A stretch of DNA of 64,000 bases from Streptomyces sp. ERV7 (GTDB taxonomy: Bacteria > Actinomycetota > Actinomycetes > Streptomycetales > Streptomycetaceae): the NCBI RefSeq assembly GCF_001653515.1, contig NZ_LYOY01000001.1, positions 930,001-994,000 on the forward strand, in the 5' to 3' direction. Within the stretch, counting starts at the first letter, position 1. The number at the start of each line of letters is the position of its first letter. Below are positions 8,344 through 15,033 of the stretch, piece after piece. The notes beneath the pieces are model-generated. The model was given only the letters and a program-made list of their open reading frames with translations. It did not search any database and was not told where the DNA came from. The translations under genes were made by a program, and so were the position numbers.

Positions 8344-8757
8344 ATGAACACCACGGTCAGCTGCGAGCTGCACCTGCGCCTCGTTGTGTCGAGCGAGTCC
8401 TCACTGCCTGTACCCGCGGGCCTGCGGTATGACACGGCCGATCCCTACGCCGTGCACGCCACCTTCCACACCGGAGCCGAGGAGACCGTCGAGTGGGTGT
8501 TCGCCCGCGACCTTCTCGCCGAGGGCCTGCACCGGCCCACCGGTACCGGCGACGTCAGAGTCTGGCCGTCGCGCAGCCATGGCCAGGGCGTCGTCTGCAT
8601 CGCCCTCAGCTCCCCGGAAGGAGAGGCCCTGCTCGAAGCCCCGGCGCGGGCTCTGGAGTCGTTCCTCAAGCGGACCGACGCCGCGGTGCCACCGGGCACC
8701 GAACACCGTCACTTCGATCTGGACACGGAGCTCTCGCACATCCTGGCGGAGAACTGA
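8344..8757 (+). CDS. ssgB: Sporulation-specific cell division protein SsgB
   Basis: 137 residues. The sequence (MNTTVSCELHLRLVVSSE at the start, HFDLDTELSHILAEN at the end) is immediately recognisable as SsgB, the most conserved SsgA-like protein. SsgB marks future septum sites in aerial hyphae and recruits and stimulates FtsZ, together with SsgA. The start is the ATG at 8344; the open frame extends to 8278, but the family starts at MNTTV. In S. coelicolor ssgB transcription depends on the stress sigma factor SigH; I could not identify a convincing SigH promoter by eye. The presence of this gene is the best single indicator of genus. Confidence 0.98.
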   Translation: MNTTVSCELHLRLVVSSESSLPVPAGLRYDTADPYAVHATFHTGAEETVEWVFARDLLAEGLHRPTGTGDVRVWPSRSHGQGVVCIALSSPEGEALLEAPARALESFLKRTDAAVPPGTEHRHFDLDTELSHILAEN

Positions 8758-8935
8758 GCCAGACCGAGAGCCGCACGGCGCCGTCCGACTCGGGGAGACG
8801 GCGCCGCGCGGCCGCCCGCATAGGCACGCCCACCGCATAGGCACCCCACCGGCGCCCGTCCCGCGACCACTCCCGAGCCGCTAGAGTCACCGGGCATCGG
8901 CGGGCACCGGCCCGCAGCAGGCCAGGGAGCGAATC

Positions 8936-9982
8936 GTGCTGATCCCTCACGACACCCGGATCGCCCTCGACATGGTGGTCGATCTGGTGAACACCGCACC
9001 GGAGGGCGAGGAGCCCGACCGGCTCGCCGACGTCGAGGCGCTGCACGGCTTCGCCCAGGACCACTCCATCAGCGGCGTGGAGACCCTCACCGGGCGCGAC
9101 CTCTCCGGCGTACGGACCGTACGGGACCGTTTCTCGGCCGTTTTCGAGGCGCCGGACGCCCGGGCGGCGGCCGGTCTCGTCAACGAGATCGTGGCGGAGG
9201 CGGGCACCACACCCCAGCTCACCGACCACGACGGCTACGACTGGCACGTGCACTACTTCGCGCCGGGCGCCTCGATCGCGGACCACCTGGCCGCCGACGG
9301 CGGGATGGCGCTCGCGTTCATCGTGGTGGCGGGCGAGCAGGAGCGGCTGTGCCGGTGCGAGGCGCCGGACTGCGGGCGGGCCTTCGTGGACCTCTCGCGC
9401 AACCGCTCGCGCCGCTACTGCGACAGCCGCACCTGCGGGAACCGGCTGCACGTGGCCGCCTACCGGGCCCGCCGCAAGGAAGCCCCCGGCTCCGCCCCCG
9501 TCGTCCTCGACGTGTGGTGCGAGCTCCAGTGCCCCGACTGCCACGCCGCCCTCGACGACGTCCGCGCCCTGCGGGAGCAGTACGGCGACCGGCTCGACAT
9601 CCGGCTGCGGCACTTCCCGCTGGAGAAGCACAAGCACGCCTACGCCGCCGCCCAGGCCGCCGAGGAGGCGTTCGAGCAGGGCCGCGGCTGGCCGTACGTG
9701 GAGGCGGTGCTCGCCCGCACCGGCGAGCTGGGCGAGCGCGGAGAGCGCGTACTGCTCGACACCGCGCGGGAACTCGGCCTGGACGCCGAGGAGTTCGACA
9801 CCGCCCTCATCGACGGCCGGCATCTGCTGATCGTCGACGCCGACCAGGCCGAGGGCAAGGCGATCGGCGTCACCGGCACCCCCACATACGTCATCGACGG
9901 CGAGCGTCTGGACGGCGGCAAGAGCCAGGACGGGCTGCGCGCCCGCATCCAGGAGATCGCGGACCGGCTGCTGGGCGCCTGA
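8936..9982 (+). CDS. Fusion protein: ABATE/CGNR zinc-finger regulator + DsbA-like thioredoxin domain
   Basis: 348 residues with a GTG start behind AGGGAGCGA. Residues 1-about 140 look like the stress-associated ABATE domain. They are followed by a four-cysteine finger CRCEAPDCGRAFVD and CDSRTCGNRLHVAAYRAR, the CGNR signature of actinobacterial DNA-binding proteins. From about residue 190 a DsbA/FrnE-like domain starts: VVLDVWCELQCPDCHAAL with a CPDC redox pair, a helical insert and the cis-Pro loop GVTGTPTYVIDG. The two halves suggest a regulator whose state could be coupled to thiol redox chemistry. That is inference from domain architecture. It is convergent with the next gene. Confidence 0.85.
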   Translation: MLIPHDTRIALDMVVDLVNTAPEGEEPDRLADVEALHGFAQDHSISGVETLTGRDLSGVRTVRDRFSAVFEAPDARAAAGLVNEIVAEAGTTPQLTDHDGYDWHVHYFAPGASIADHLAADGGMALAFIVVAGEQERLCRCEAPDCGRAFVDLSRNRSRRYCDSRTCGNRLHVAAYRARRKEAPGSAPVVLDVWCELQCPDCHAALDDVRALREQYGDRLDIRLRHFPLEKHKHAYAAAQAAEEAFEQGRGWPYVEAVLARTGELGERGERVLLDTARELGLDAEEFDTALIDGRHLLIVDADQAEGKAIGVTGTPTYVIDGERLDGGKSQDGLRARIQEIADRLLGA

Positions 9983-9986
9983 GCCC

Positions 9987-10823
9987 CTACAGGAGAGCCT
10001 TGGCCCGGTTGTACTCCGTCGGCTCGTACCCCAGCGACTCGTACAGCCGCACGGCCGGGGTGTTGTCGGCGAAGACGTGCAGGGCCAGCTCGGACATCCC
10101 CTCGGCCAGCGCCGCCCGCTCGGCGAGGAGCATCAGGGAGCGGCCGTGGCCCCGGCCCCGGTACTCCTCGGCGACCGCCACGTCGTAGACATAGGCGGCG
10201 GGCCCGGTGTCCAGCTGCCGCCGGGCCACCCAGACGTGCCCGACCACCGCGTCACCGCTGACCAGCACCTCCAGATGGACGCCGGGCGTGGCCAGGCCGT
10301 CGGGCAGCTGGTCGCGGTGGTCGGCCTCGGACTTGGCGCGGGCCTGGTCGGCCGGGACGCCCCGGGCGATCCAGCTGCGGGCGTAGTTCTCCTGCTCGTC
10401 GTGGTGCCAGACGGTGAACTCGGCCTCGGTCATCGCCCGCCCGGTGACCGAGGCGGGCAGCGCGGGCGGCTCGGCGGGCAGCCGCTTGACCATGTTGCGG
10501 CTGCGTTCGGTGTAGCCGAGCGCGTCGGCCAGCCGCAGGGCGGCCGAGGCGGCCGCGGGCACCGCCGCGCGCACCTGGGTGCAGCCCCAGCCCCGCAGCA
10601 CCTCCTCGGCGGCGAGCGCGGCGACCGTCCCCCGGCCGCGTCCCCGGTCGGGCCCGTCGATGTGCAGCCCGCTGATCACCCCCATGGCGCGGCCGAACGC
10701 CGGGTCGGTGGCGACGGTGATCGTGCCGACGCGTCTGCTGTTCACACAGACGTCGTACGTACGGGAGGCGGCGCCGTCGGCGCCCTGCTGAAGCGGCCCG
10801 GTCGGCCGAATGGTCGTGGTCAT
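9987..10823 (-). CDS. Tandem-domain GNAT acetyltransferase
   Basis: 278 residues from the ATG at 10823. There are two GNAT folds. The first (about 1-125) is degenerate, with DRGRGRGTVAALAAEEVL as its acetyl-CoA loop. The second (about 130-278) is well formed, with VAEEYRGRGHGRSLMLLAER and the typical C-terminal NTPAVRLYESLGYEP. Duplicated GNAT proteins of this size include mycothiol synthase MshD and many of unknown substrate. I do not assign mshD because the characteristic sequence is not evident. Convergent with the CGNR/DsbA fusion, stops 4 bp apart. Confidence 0.85.
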   Translation of the reverse strand: MTTTIRPTGPLQQGADGAASRTYDVCVNSRRVGTITVATDPAFGRAMGVISGLHIDGPDRGRGRGTVAALAAEEVLRGWGCTQVRAAVPAAASAALRLADALGYTERSRNMVKRLPAEPPALPASVTGRAMTEAEFTVWHHDEQENYARSWIARGVPADQARAKSEADHRDQLPDGLATPGVHLEVLVSGDAVVGHVWVARRQLDTGPAAYVYDVAVAEEYRGRGHGRSLMLLAERAALAEGMSELALHVFADNTPAVRLYESLGYEPTEYNRAKALL

Positions 10824-10894
10824 CAAGGCCGTTGTACCTGCCGGGCCGCCGTCCGTCACCGGATTTGTCGGGACGGGCCGCCTCTTCCCAGGTC

Positions 10895-11716
10895 CTACGG
10901 GTCGAGGTCGGACGCGGCCCGCTCGTCGAAGACGCGCATCGCCTTGACGGTGGCCGGGCCCGGCGTGCCGGTCAGCTCCCGGCCGTCCACCCGGTGCACC
11001 GCCTGGACGTCCCTGAGGGTCGAGGTCAGGAAGACCTCCTCGGCCCTGCCCAGTACGTCCAGGGGCAGCTCGGTCTCCTGGGCGCCGGTCCACTCCACGA
11101 CCAGCTCACGGGTGATCCCGGCGAGGCAGCCGGAGGCGAGCGGCGGGGTGTGCAGCTGTCCGTCGACGACGACGAAGACATTGGAGCCGGTGCCCTCGCA
11201 GAGCGCGCCGACGGTGTTGCCGAAGAGCGCCTCGGTGGCCCCCTGCCCGTGGGCGCGGGCCAGCGCGACGACGTTCTCGGCGTACGAGGTGGTCTTGAGC
11301 CCGGCGACGGCGCTGCGCTCGTTGCGGGTCCAGGGGACGGTGATCACGGCGGTGGTGTCGGGGCGCCGGGCGCTCTCGCCGAGGGCCACCACCAGCGTGG
11401 GGCCCGCGTCGCCGCGGTCGGAGCCGAGCGGGGAGAGGCCGCCGGTGTAGGTGATGCGCAGCCGGCCGAGCGCGACCGGGTTGGCGTCGAGCACGGCGGC
11501 GCAGGCGCGGCGGACCTCGTCGAGATCGGGGTCGGGCAGCCCGAGGCCGCGGGCCGAGCGGGTCATCCGGGCGAGATGGCGGGTGAGCGCGAACGTCGTC
11601 CCCTTCTCCGCCTTCACCGTCTCGAAGATGCCGTCGCCCACGGTCATCCCGTGGTCGAGGACGGACACCTGTGCGGCGTCGGCGTCCCGCAGTCCGCCGT
11701 TCACCCAGATCTGCAT
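10895..11716 (-). CDS. pabC: Aminodeoxychorismate lyase (class IV aminotransferase fold)
   Basis: 273 residues. Fold-type IV PLP enzyme: MQIWVNGGLRD start, conserved DHGMTVGDGIFETVKA, PLP lysine in the segment GLKTTSYAENV, and the C-terminal EVFLTSTLRDVQAV. It starts immediately after the TAG of the chorismate-binding gene (TAGATG, no spacer). This points to PabC, which eliminates pyruvate from 4-amino-4-deoxychorismate to give p-aminobenzoate for folate synthesis. A branched-chain or D-amino-acid transaminase is the alternative, but the pairing with pabB makes it less likely. Confidence 0.85.
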   Translation of the reverse strand: MQIWVNGGLRDADAAQVSVLDHGMTVGDGIFETVKAEKGTTFALTRHLARMTRSARGLGLPDPDLDEVRRACAAVLDANPVALGRLRITYTGGLSPLGSDRGDAGPTLVVALGESARRPDTTAVITVPWTRNERSAVAGLKTTSYAENVVALARAHGQGATEALFGNTVGALCEGTGSNVFVVVDGQLHTPPLASGCLAGITRELVVEWTGAQETELPLDVLGRAEEVFLTSTLRDVQAVHRVDGRELTGTPGPATVKAMRVFDERAASDLDP

Positions 11717-12763
11717 CTACGCGGTCCTTCCACTCTGCGTGTACGCGCCCGACGCTACCGCGAGGAGCCGTGCCGCCTTCAGCTCGGTCTCGGCCCACTC
11801 CCGCTCGGGGTCCGAGCCCCAGGTGATGCCCGCGCCGGTGCCGAAGCGCAGCACGCCACGGGGGCGGTCGATCCAGAAGGTGCGTATGCCGACGGCGAGC
11901 TCGCCGCGGCCCCGGTCGGCGTCGACCCAGCCGATGCCGCCGCAGTAGGGGCCGCGCGGGGCGGTCTCCAGCGCCTCGATGATCCGCAGCGCGCTGGACT
12001 TGGGCGCCCCGGTGACCGAGCCGGGCGGGAAGGAGGCGTCGAGGAGCTCCTTCCAGCCCGCTCCCTCGCGCAGTTCCCCGCGGACGGTCGAGACGAGGTG
12101 GACCAGGCCCGGGTGCGGCTCGACCGCGCAGAGCTCGGGCACGGTGACCGAGCCGGTGGCGCAGACCCGGCCCAGGTCGTTGCGGACCAGGTCGACGATC
12201 ATCACGTTCTCGGCGTGGTCCTTCTCCAGGAGGTCCTCGGCCGTGCGGCCGGTCCCCTTGATGGGCCCGGACTCGACGACCCGTCCCGTACGCCGCAGGA
12301 AGAGCTCGGGCGAGGCGGTGGCGATCTCCACGCCGTGCGCGGGCAGGCGGATCGTTCCTGCATAGGGGGCGGGGTTGCCCCGGGCGAGCAGGGCGGTGAG
12401 CGCGTCGACGTCGGCGGCGGCCGGGTCGGGCAGCGGCGCGGTCAGGACGCGGCAGAGGTTCGCCTGGTAGACCTCGCCGGCCGCGATGTGCTCGCGGATC
12501 CTGCGGACGCCCGCGGTGTACGCGGCGCGGTCGAGGGAGGACGTCCAGTCACCGGCGGCGGGCCCGCGCCAGGCGCCCGGGACGGGCGCGGGGACGGGGT
12601 CGGCCCGTACGTCCGCGAAGCGGGCACAGACGAGACGGCCCTCGAAGTCGGCGGCGACCGCCCAGAAGCCGGCGGAGTCCAGCGCCTCCGGGTCGGCCGT
12701 CACATCGCGGAGATCTCGGGCGAGGAGCCCGCCGAAACGGGCCAGAGGAGCGAGGTCATGCAC
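11717..12763 (-). CDS. pabB: Aminodeoxychorismate synthase component I (chorismate-binding enzyme)
   Basis: 348 residues from the GTG at 12763 (MHDLAPLARFGG). The frame is open further upstream, but the added residues are Pro/Arg-rich and unlike the family. C-terminal chorismate-binding domain with GEVYQANLCR, SPELFLRR, GPIKGTGRT, KDHAENVMIVDLVRNDLGRV and the PPGSVTGAPK motif. No glutamine amidotransferase domain is present, so ammonia would come from a separate PabA/TrpG. It is abutted by pabC without a gap, which favours p-aminobenzoate over anthranilate synthesis. Product: 4-amino-4-deoxychorismate. Confidence 0.88.
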   Translation of the reverse strand: MHDLAPLARFGGLLARDLRDVTADPEALDSAGFWAVAADFEGRLVCARFADVRADPVPAPVPGAWRGPAAGDWTSSLDRAAYTAGVRRIREHIAAGEVYQANLCRVLTAPLPDPAAADVDALTALLARGNPAPYAGTIRLPAHGVEIATASPELFLRRTGRVVESGPIKGTGRTAEDLLEKDHAENVMIVDLVRNDLGRVCATGSVTVPELCAVEPHPGLVHLVSTVRGELREGAGWKELLDASFPPGSVTGAPKSSALRIIEALETAPRGPYCGGIGWVDADRGRGELAVGIRTFWIDRPRGVLRFGTGAGITWGSDPEREWAETELKAARLLAVASGAYTQSGRTA

Positions 12764-12895
12764 GGTTGTGAGTCTAGGGGGGCCGCCGCGCCGCCGCCCC
12801 GGACCGGGCGCGGACCAGGGACGACGCGGGGTCCGGGGCGGGCCCGGCGGCGGGCGCGGGCCGGGCACACCGCAGCACGCTGCACAAACGCGTTT

Positions 12896-12923
12896 TTGTA
12901 CTGGCCCAGGAATCCGCTAGAGT
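12896..12923 (+). promoter_or_regulatory. Likely promoter of the tRNA Gly-Cys-Val array
   Basis: TTGTAC (12896-12901) and TAGAGT (12918-12923) separated by 16 bp, about 40 bp upstream of the first tRNA. This is a good match to the vegetative (HrdB-type) -35/-10 pattern. The preceding 130 bp (12764-12895) is GC-rich and I see no gene in it. Confidence 0.65.
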
Positions 12924-12965
12924 TCAACACGTCGCCGGGACGCGCAAGCGAAACGGAAACGACAA

Positions 12966-13038
12966 GCGGACGTGGCTCAGTTGGTAGAGCATCACCTTGC
13001 CAAGGTGAGGGTCGCGAGTTCGAATCTCGTCGTCCGCT
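12966..13038 (+). tRNA. tRNA-Gly (anticodon GCC)
   Basis: Acceptor stem GCGGACG with CGTCCGC, anticodon loop TTGCCAA (anticodon GCC), T arm GAGTTCGAATCTC. 73 nt. First gene of the array. Confidence 0.96.
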
Positions 13039-13077
13039 CGATGTGGGGGATCTTCCCGAACCCCTGCTCGCACTCCT

Positions 13078-13148
13078 GGTGGAGTGGCCGAGAGGCGAGG
13101 CAACGGCCTGCAAAGCCGTCTACACGGGTTCAAATCCCGTCTCCACCT
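13078..13148 (+). tRNA. tRNA-Cys (anticodon GCA)
   Basis: Acceptor stem GGTGGAG with CTCCACC, anticodon loop CTGCAAA (anticodon GCA), T arm GGGTTCAAATCCC. 71 nt. Confidence 0.96.
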
Positions 13149-13152
13149 CCAA

Positions 13153-13224
13153 GGACGATTAGCTCAGCGGGAGAGCGCTTCCCTGACACGGAAGAGGTCA
13201 CTGGTTCAATCCCAGTATCGTCCA
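13153..13224 (+). tRNA. tRNA-Val (anticodon GAC), copy 1 with variant acceptor stem
   Basis: Anticodon loop CTGACAC (anticodon GAC). The acceptor stem is GGACGAT paired with ATCGTCC, differing from copies 2-4 (GCGCGAT/ATCGCGC) by compensatory changes that keep pairing. Starts only 4 bp after tRNA-Cys. Confidence 0.96.
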
Positions 13225-13251
13225 CTTGGATCTTCTCGAAGATCCGTACCC

Positions 13252-13323
13252 GCGCGATTAGCTCAGCGGGAGAGCGCTTCCCTGACACGGAAGAGGTCAC
13301 TGGTTCAATCCCAGTATCGCGCA
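13252..13323 (+). tRNA. tRNA-Val (anticodon GAC), copy 2
   Basis: Acceptor stem GCGCGAT with ATCGCGC, anticodon GAC, T arm TGGTTCAATCCCA. 72 nt. Confidence 0.96.
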
Positions 13324-13372
13324 CGCAGTACCACCCGGTCCGGAACCGTCCTGTAGGGTTCTGACCGACCCC

Positions 13373-13444
13373 GCGCGATTAGCTCAGCGGGAGAGCGCTT
13401 CCCTGACACGGAAGAGGTCACTGGTTCAATCCCAGTATCGCGCA
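13373..13444 (+). tRNA. tRNA-Val (anticodon GAC), copy 3
   Basis: Same sequence as copy 2; 220 bp downstream of copy 1. Confidence 0.96.
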
Positions 13445-13471
13445 CTTGGATCTTCTCGAAGATCCGTACCC

Positions 13472-13543
13472 GCGCGATTAGCTCAGCGGGAGAGCGCTTC
13501 CCTGACACGGAAGAGGTCACTGGTTCAATCCCAGTATCGCGCA
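13472..13543 (+). tRNA. tRNA-Val (anticodon GAC), copy 4
   Basis: Same sequence as copies 2 and 3; 220 bp downstream of copy 2. Last gene of the array, followed at once by a strong terminator. Confidence 0.96.
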
Positions 13544-13549
13544 CAGCCC

Positions 13550-13583
13550 GAAGCCCCCGGCCTTCTCGAAGGCCGGGGGCTTC
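13550..13583. terminator. Bidirectional terminator after the tRNA array
   Basis: Perfect 15-bp stem GAAGCCCCCGGCCTT (13550-13564) with its complement at 13569-13583 around CTCG. It closes the plus-strand tRNA array and, from the other side, the minus-strand zinc-ribbon gene. Confidence 0.85.
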
Positions 13584-13590
13584 GTCGTGC

Positions 13591-13917
13591 TCAGGACGAG
13601 AAGAGCATGTGGCCGAAGCCCTTGTGGCGCTTGTGGCCGTAGTGACCGCCGTGGCCGCCGTGGTGCTGCGGGGCGCCCCAGGCCGGAGCGTGCGAGGCCT
13701 GGCCCGGGTAGGGCTGCGGGGCCTGGGGCGCCGCGGGGTAGGCCTGCGGGGCGGGCGGCGCCGGCGGGGCCTGCTGCCCCCACTGCGCCTCCAGCCGGGT
13801 CAGCGACTCCAGCTCCCCGTAGTCGAGGAAGATCCCCCGGCAGCCGCTGCACTGCTCGATCTGGACACCGTTGCGGTTGTACGTGTGCATCGGTGCGTGG
13901 CACTTGGGACACTGCAT
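13591..13917 (-). CDS. TFIIB-type zinc-ribbon protein with His/Gly-rich tail
   Basis: 108 residues. The N-terminal MQCPKCHAPMHTYNRNGVQI and the CSGCRGIFLDYGELESL region form a four-cysteine zinc ribbon of the zf-TFIIB type, typical of small actinobacterial proteins. After residue 50 the chain is Pro/Ala-rich (QAPPAPPAPQAYPAAP) and then His/Gly-rich (HHGGHGGHYGHKRHKG), probably disordered and possibly metal-binding. No membrane segment. Role unknown; the ribbon could bind zinc for structural or nucleic-acid contact. Confidence 0.85.
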   Translation of the reverse strand: MQCPKCHAPMHTYNRNGVQIEQCSGCRGIFLDYGELESLTRLEAQWGQQAPPAPPAPQAYPAAPQAPQPYPGQASHAPAWGAPQHHGGHGGHYGHKRHKGFGHMLFSS

Positions 13918-13977
13918 GACCGGCTCAACTCCTCGCCGTTTCTACGATGGGCAATCGGCACCCTACGACGGCCTCCG

Positions 13978-14493
13978 TCACGGGAACTCGGGCGGGAGTG
14001 CTGCGATTCGGGTACAGCTCTCGATCATGACCAGCTCCGCCTCGTCCGGCGCCCGGCGCTCACGCGCGCACTTGGCGAGGGCCAGCGCCGCCGTCTGTAC
14101 GGTCAGGGCGCGGGCGGGAACGTCGAGTTGGGGCCAGGGATCGCCGTCCGGGGGGACCGCGGGACCGCCCGCCTCCCGGTACGCGGCGAGGAAGCGGGCC
14201 CAGTCCTCGGGGTCGAGCAGTCCGGCCGCGTACCAGGCGGCGGGGCGCGCCAAGTCCCAGGCGGGGTCGCCCAGTCCCAGGTCGTCCACGTCGATGAGCA
14301 GCCAGTCGCCGGTGGCGGCCGGGTGGCGGACGAGCTGACCGAGGTGGAAGTCGCCGTGGCAGAGCCGGGCGGGGCCGGGGTGCGGGGCTTCGGCGCGGGC
14401 CCATGCCGGGAGTTGGCCCCAGGACCGCAGCACCGAGTGCTGCGCCCGCCGCTTGACCTCAACATTAGGGAAACGGCGGACGCCGGGCGTCAT
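13978..14493 (-). CDS. Aminoglycoside-phosphotransferase-like protein, short form
   Basis: 171 residues from the ATG at 14493 (MTPGVRRFPNVEV), which has a GAGG just upstream. A GTG at 14541 is in frame but lies inside a hairpin. The C-lobe motifs of the APH/choline-kinase fold are intact: LCHGDFHLGQLV (catalytic Asp) and LIDVDDLGLGDPAWDLA (metal-binding Asp). The N-terminal lobe that normally holds the ATP-binding lysine, roughly 80-100 residues, is missing. It is therefore either a truncated kinase or a reduced member of the family; activity is doubtful. Confidence 0.75.
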   Translation of the reverse strand: MTPGVRRFPNVEVKRRAQHSVLRSWGQLPAWARAEAPHPGPARLCHGDFHLGQLVRHPAATGDWLLIDVDDLGLGDPAWDLARPAAWYAAGLLDPEDWARFLAAYREAGGPAVPPDGDPWPQLDVPARALTVQTAALALAKCARERRAPDEAELVMIESCTRIAALPPEFP

Positions 14494-14516
14494 GCCCTCG
14501 TACCGATTGCCGGGCC

Positions 14517-14557
14517 TCCCAGGGGATGAGTGGGTCCCCACTCTCCTACTCCCCTGG
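14517..14557. terminator. Imperfect long hairpin downstream of the 88-aa gene
   Basis: CCCAGGGG (from 14517) pairs with CCCCTGGG ending at 14557, with an inner GAGTGGG/CCCACTC pair. It lies just after the minus-strand stop at 14572. Confidence 0.55.
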
Positions 14558-14571
14558 GTGGAGACGGGGTC

Positions 14572-14838
14572 CTAGGACTTGGGGTCTTCCCGGAGGGGAC
14601 GGGTCTCCGCCTCCGACGCGTCCTCCCGGGGGACCGGCTGCTCGACCAGGGCCAGGACCCGGTTCGCCATGAAGCGCGCGGTGCGCACAACTGTCCCGCT
14701 ACGGGTGACTTCGCTCACTTCCACCACCCCTCTGCGGACCGCCGTCTCCACCCTGCGACCCGCCCGGCTTGCCACCACTTCGTACGTCCGTGTCGTGTCA
14801 CCCGCGTCCACGACTATCTCCACGCGGTCACCCTTCAC
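14572..14838 (-). CDS. Hypothetical protein, 88 aa
   Basis: Starts at the GTG at 14838 (MKGDRVEIVVDAGDTTRTYE) behind a G-rich ribosome site (AAGGGGGATT). Predicted mainly beta in the first 60 residues, then a helix VRTARFMANRVLALVEQ and an acidic, polar tail. No known motif, no signal peptide. It is divergent from the protein kinase gene with a 195-bp intergenic region. Function unknown. Confidence 0.7.
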   Translation of the reverse strand: MKGDRVEIVVDAGDTTRTYEVVASRAGRRVETAVRRGVVEVSEVTRSGTVVRTARFMANRVLALVEQPVPREDASEAETRPLREDPKS

Positions 14839-15033
14839 TGATCCAATCCCCCTTCTGCGACGGATCGTTGAGATCACGCTCGCGCCAGCGCCCCGCGCAC
14901 GGCGGCTTGCTGACCACTCTTCAAGTTTCCCACCGGGCACTGACAATCGATCGGTGCGCGAGGGCGCGGCCTATGAGCACACCGGCCCGGGGGTACGTAA
15001 GCTGTGCCACGTCAACAGGACCGGGCAGCGGGG

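Larger units (their letters stand above)
13153..13543 (+). repeat. 220-bp tandem duplication of a tRNA-Val(GAC) pair
   Basis: Copies 1 and 3, and 2 and 4, are each exactly 220 bp apart. The spacer between copies 1 and 2 (CTTGGATCTTCTCGAAGATC followed by CGTACCC) recurs between copies 3 and 4. The spacer between copies 2 and 3 is different. So a two-gene unit was duplicated; only the acceptor stem of copy 1 differs. Confidence 0.92.

Noticed and set aside
13153..13543. Regular repeats resembling a CRISPR array
   Set aside because: The repeated units are complete tRNA-Val genes with cloverleaf structure, only four copies, and spacers are themselves duplicated.
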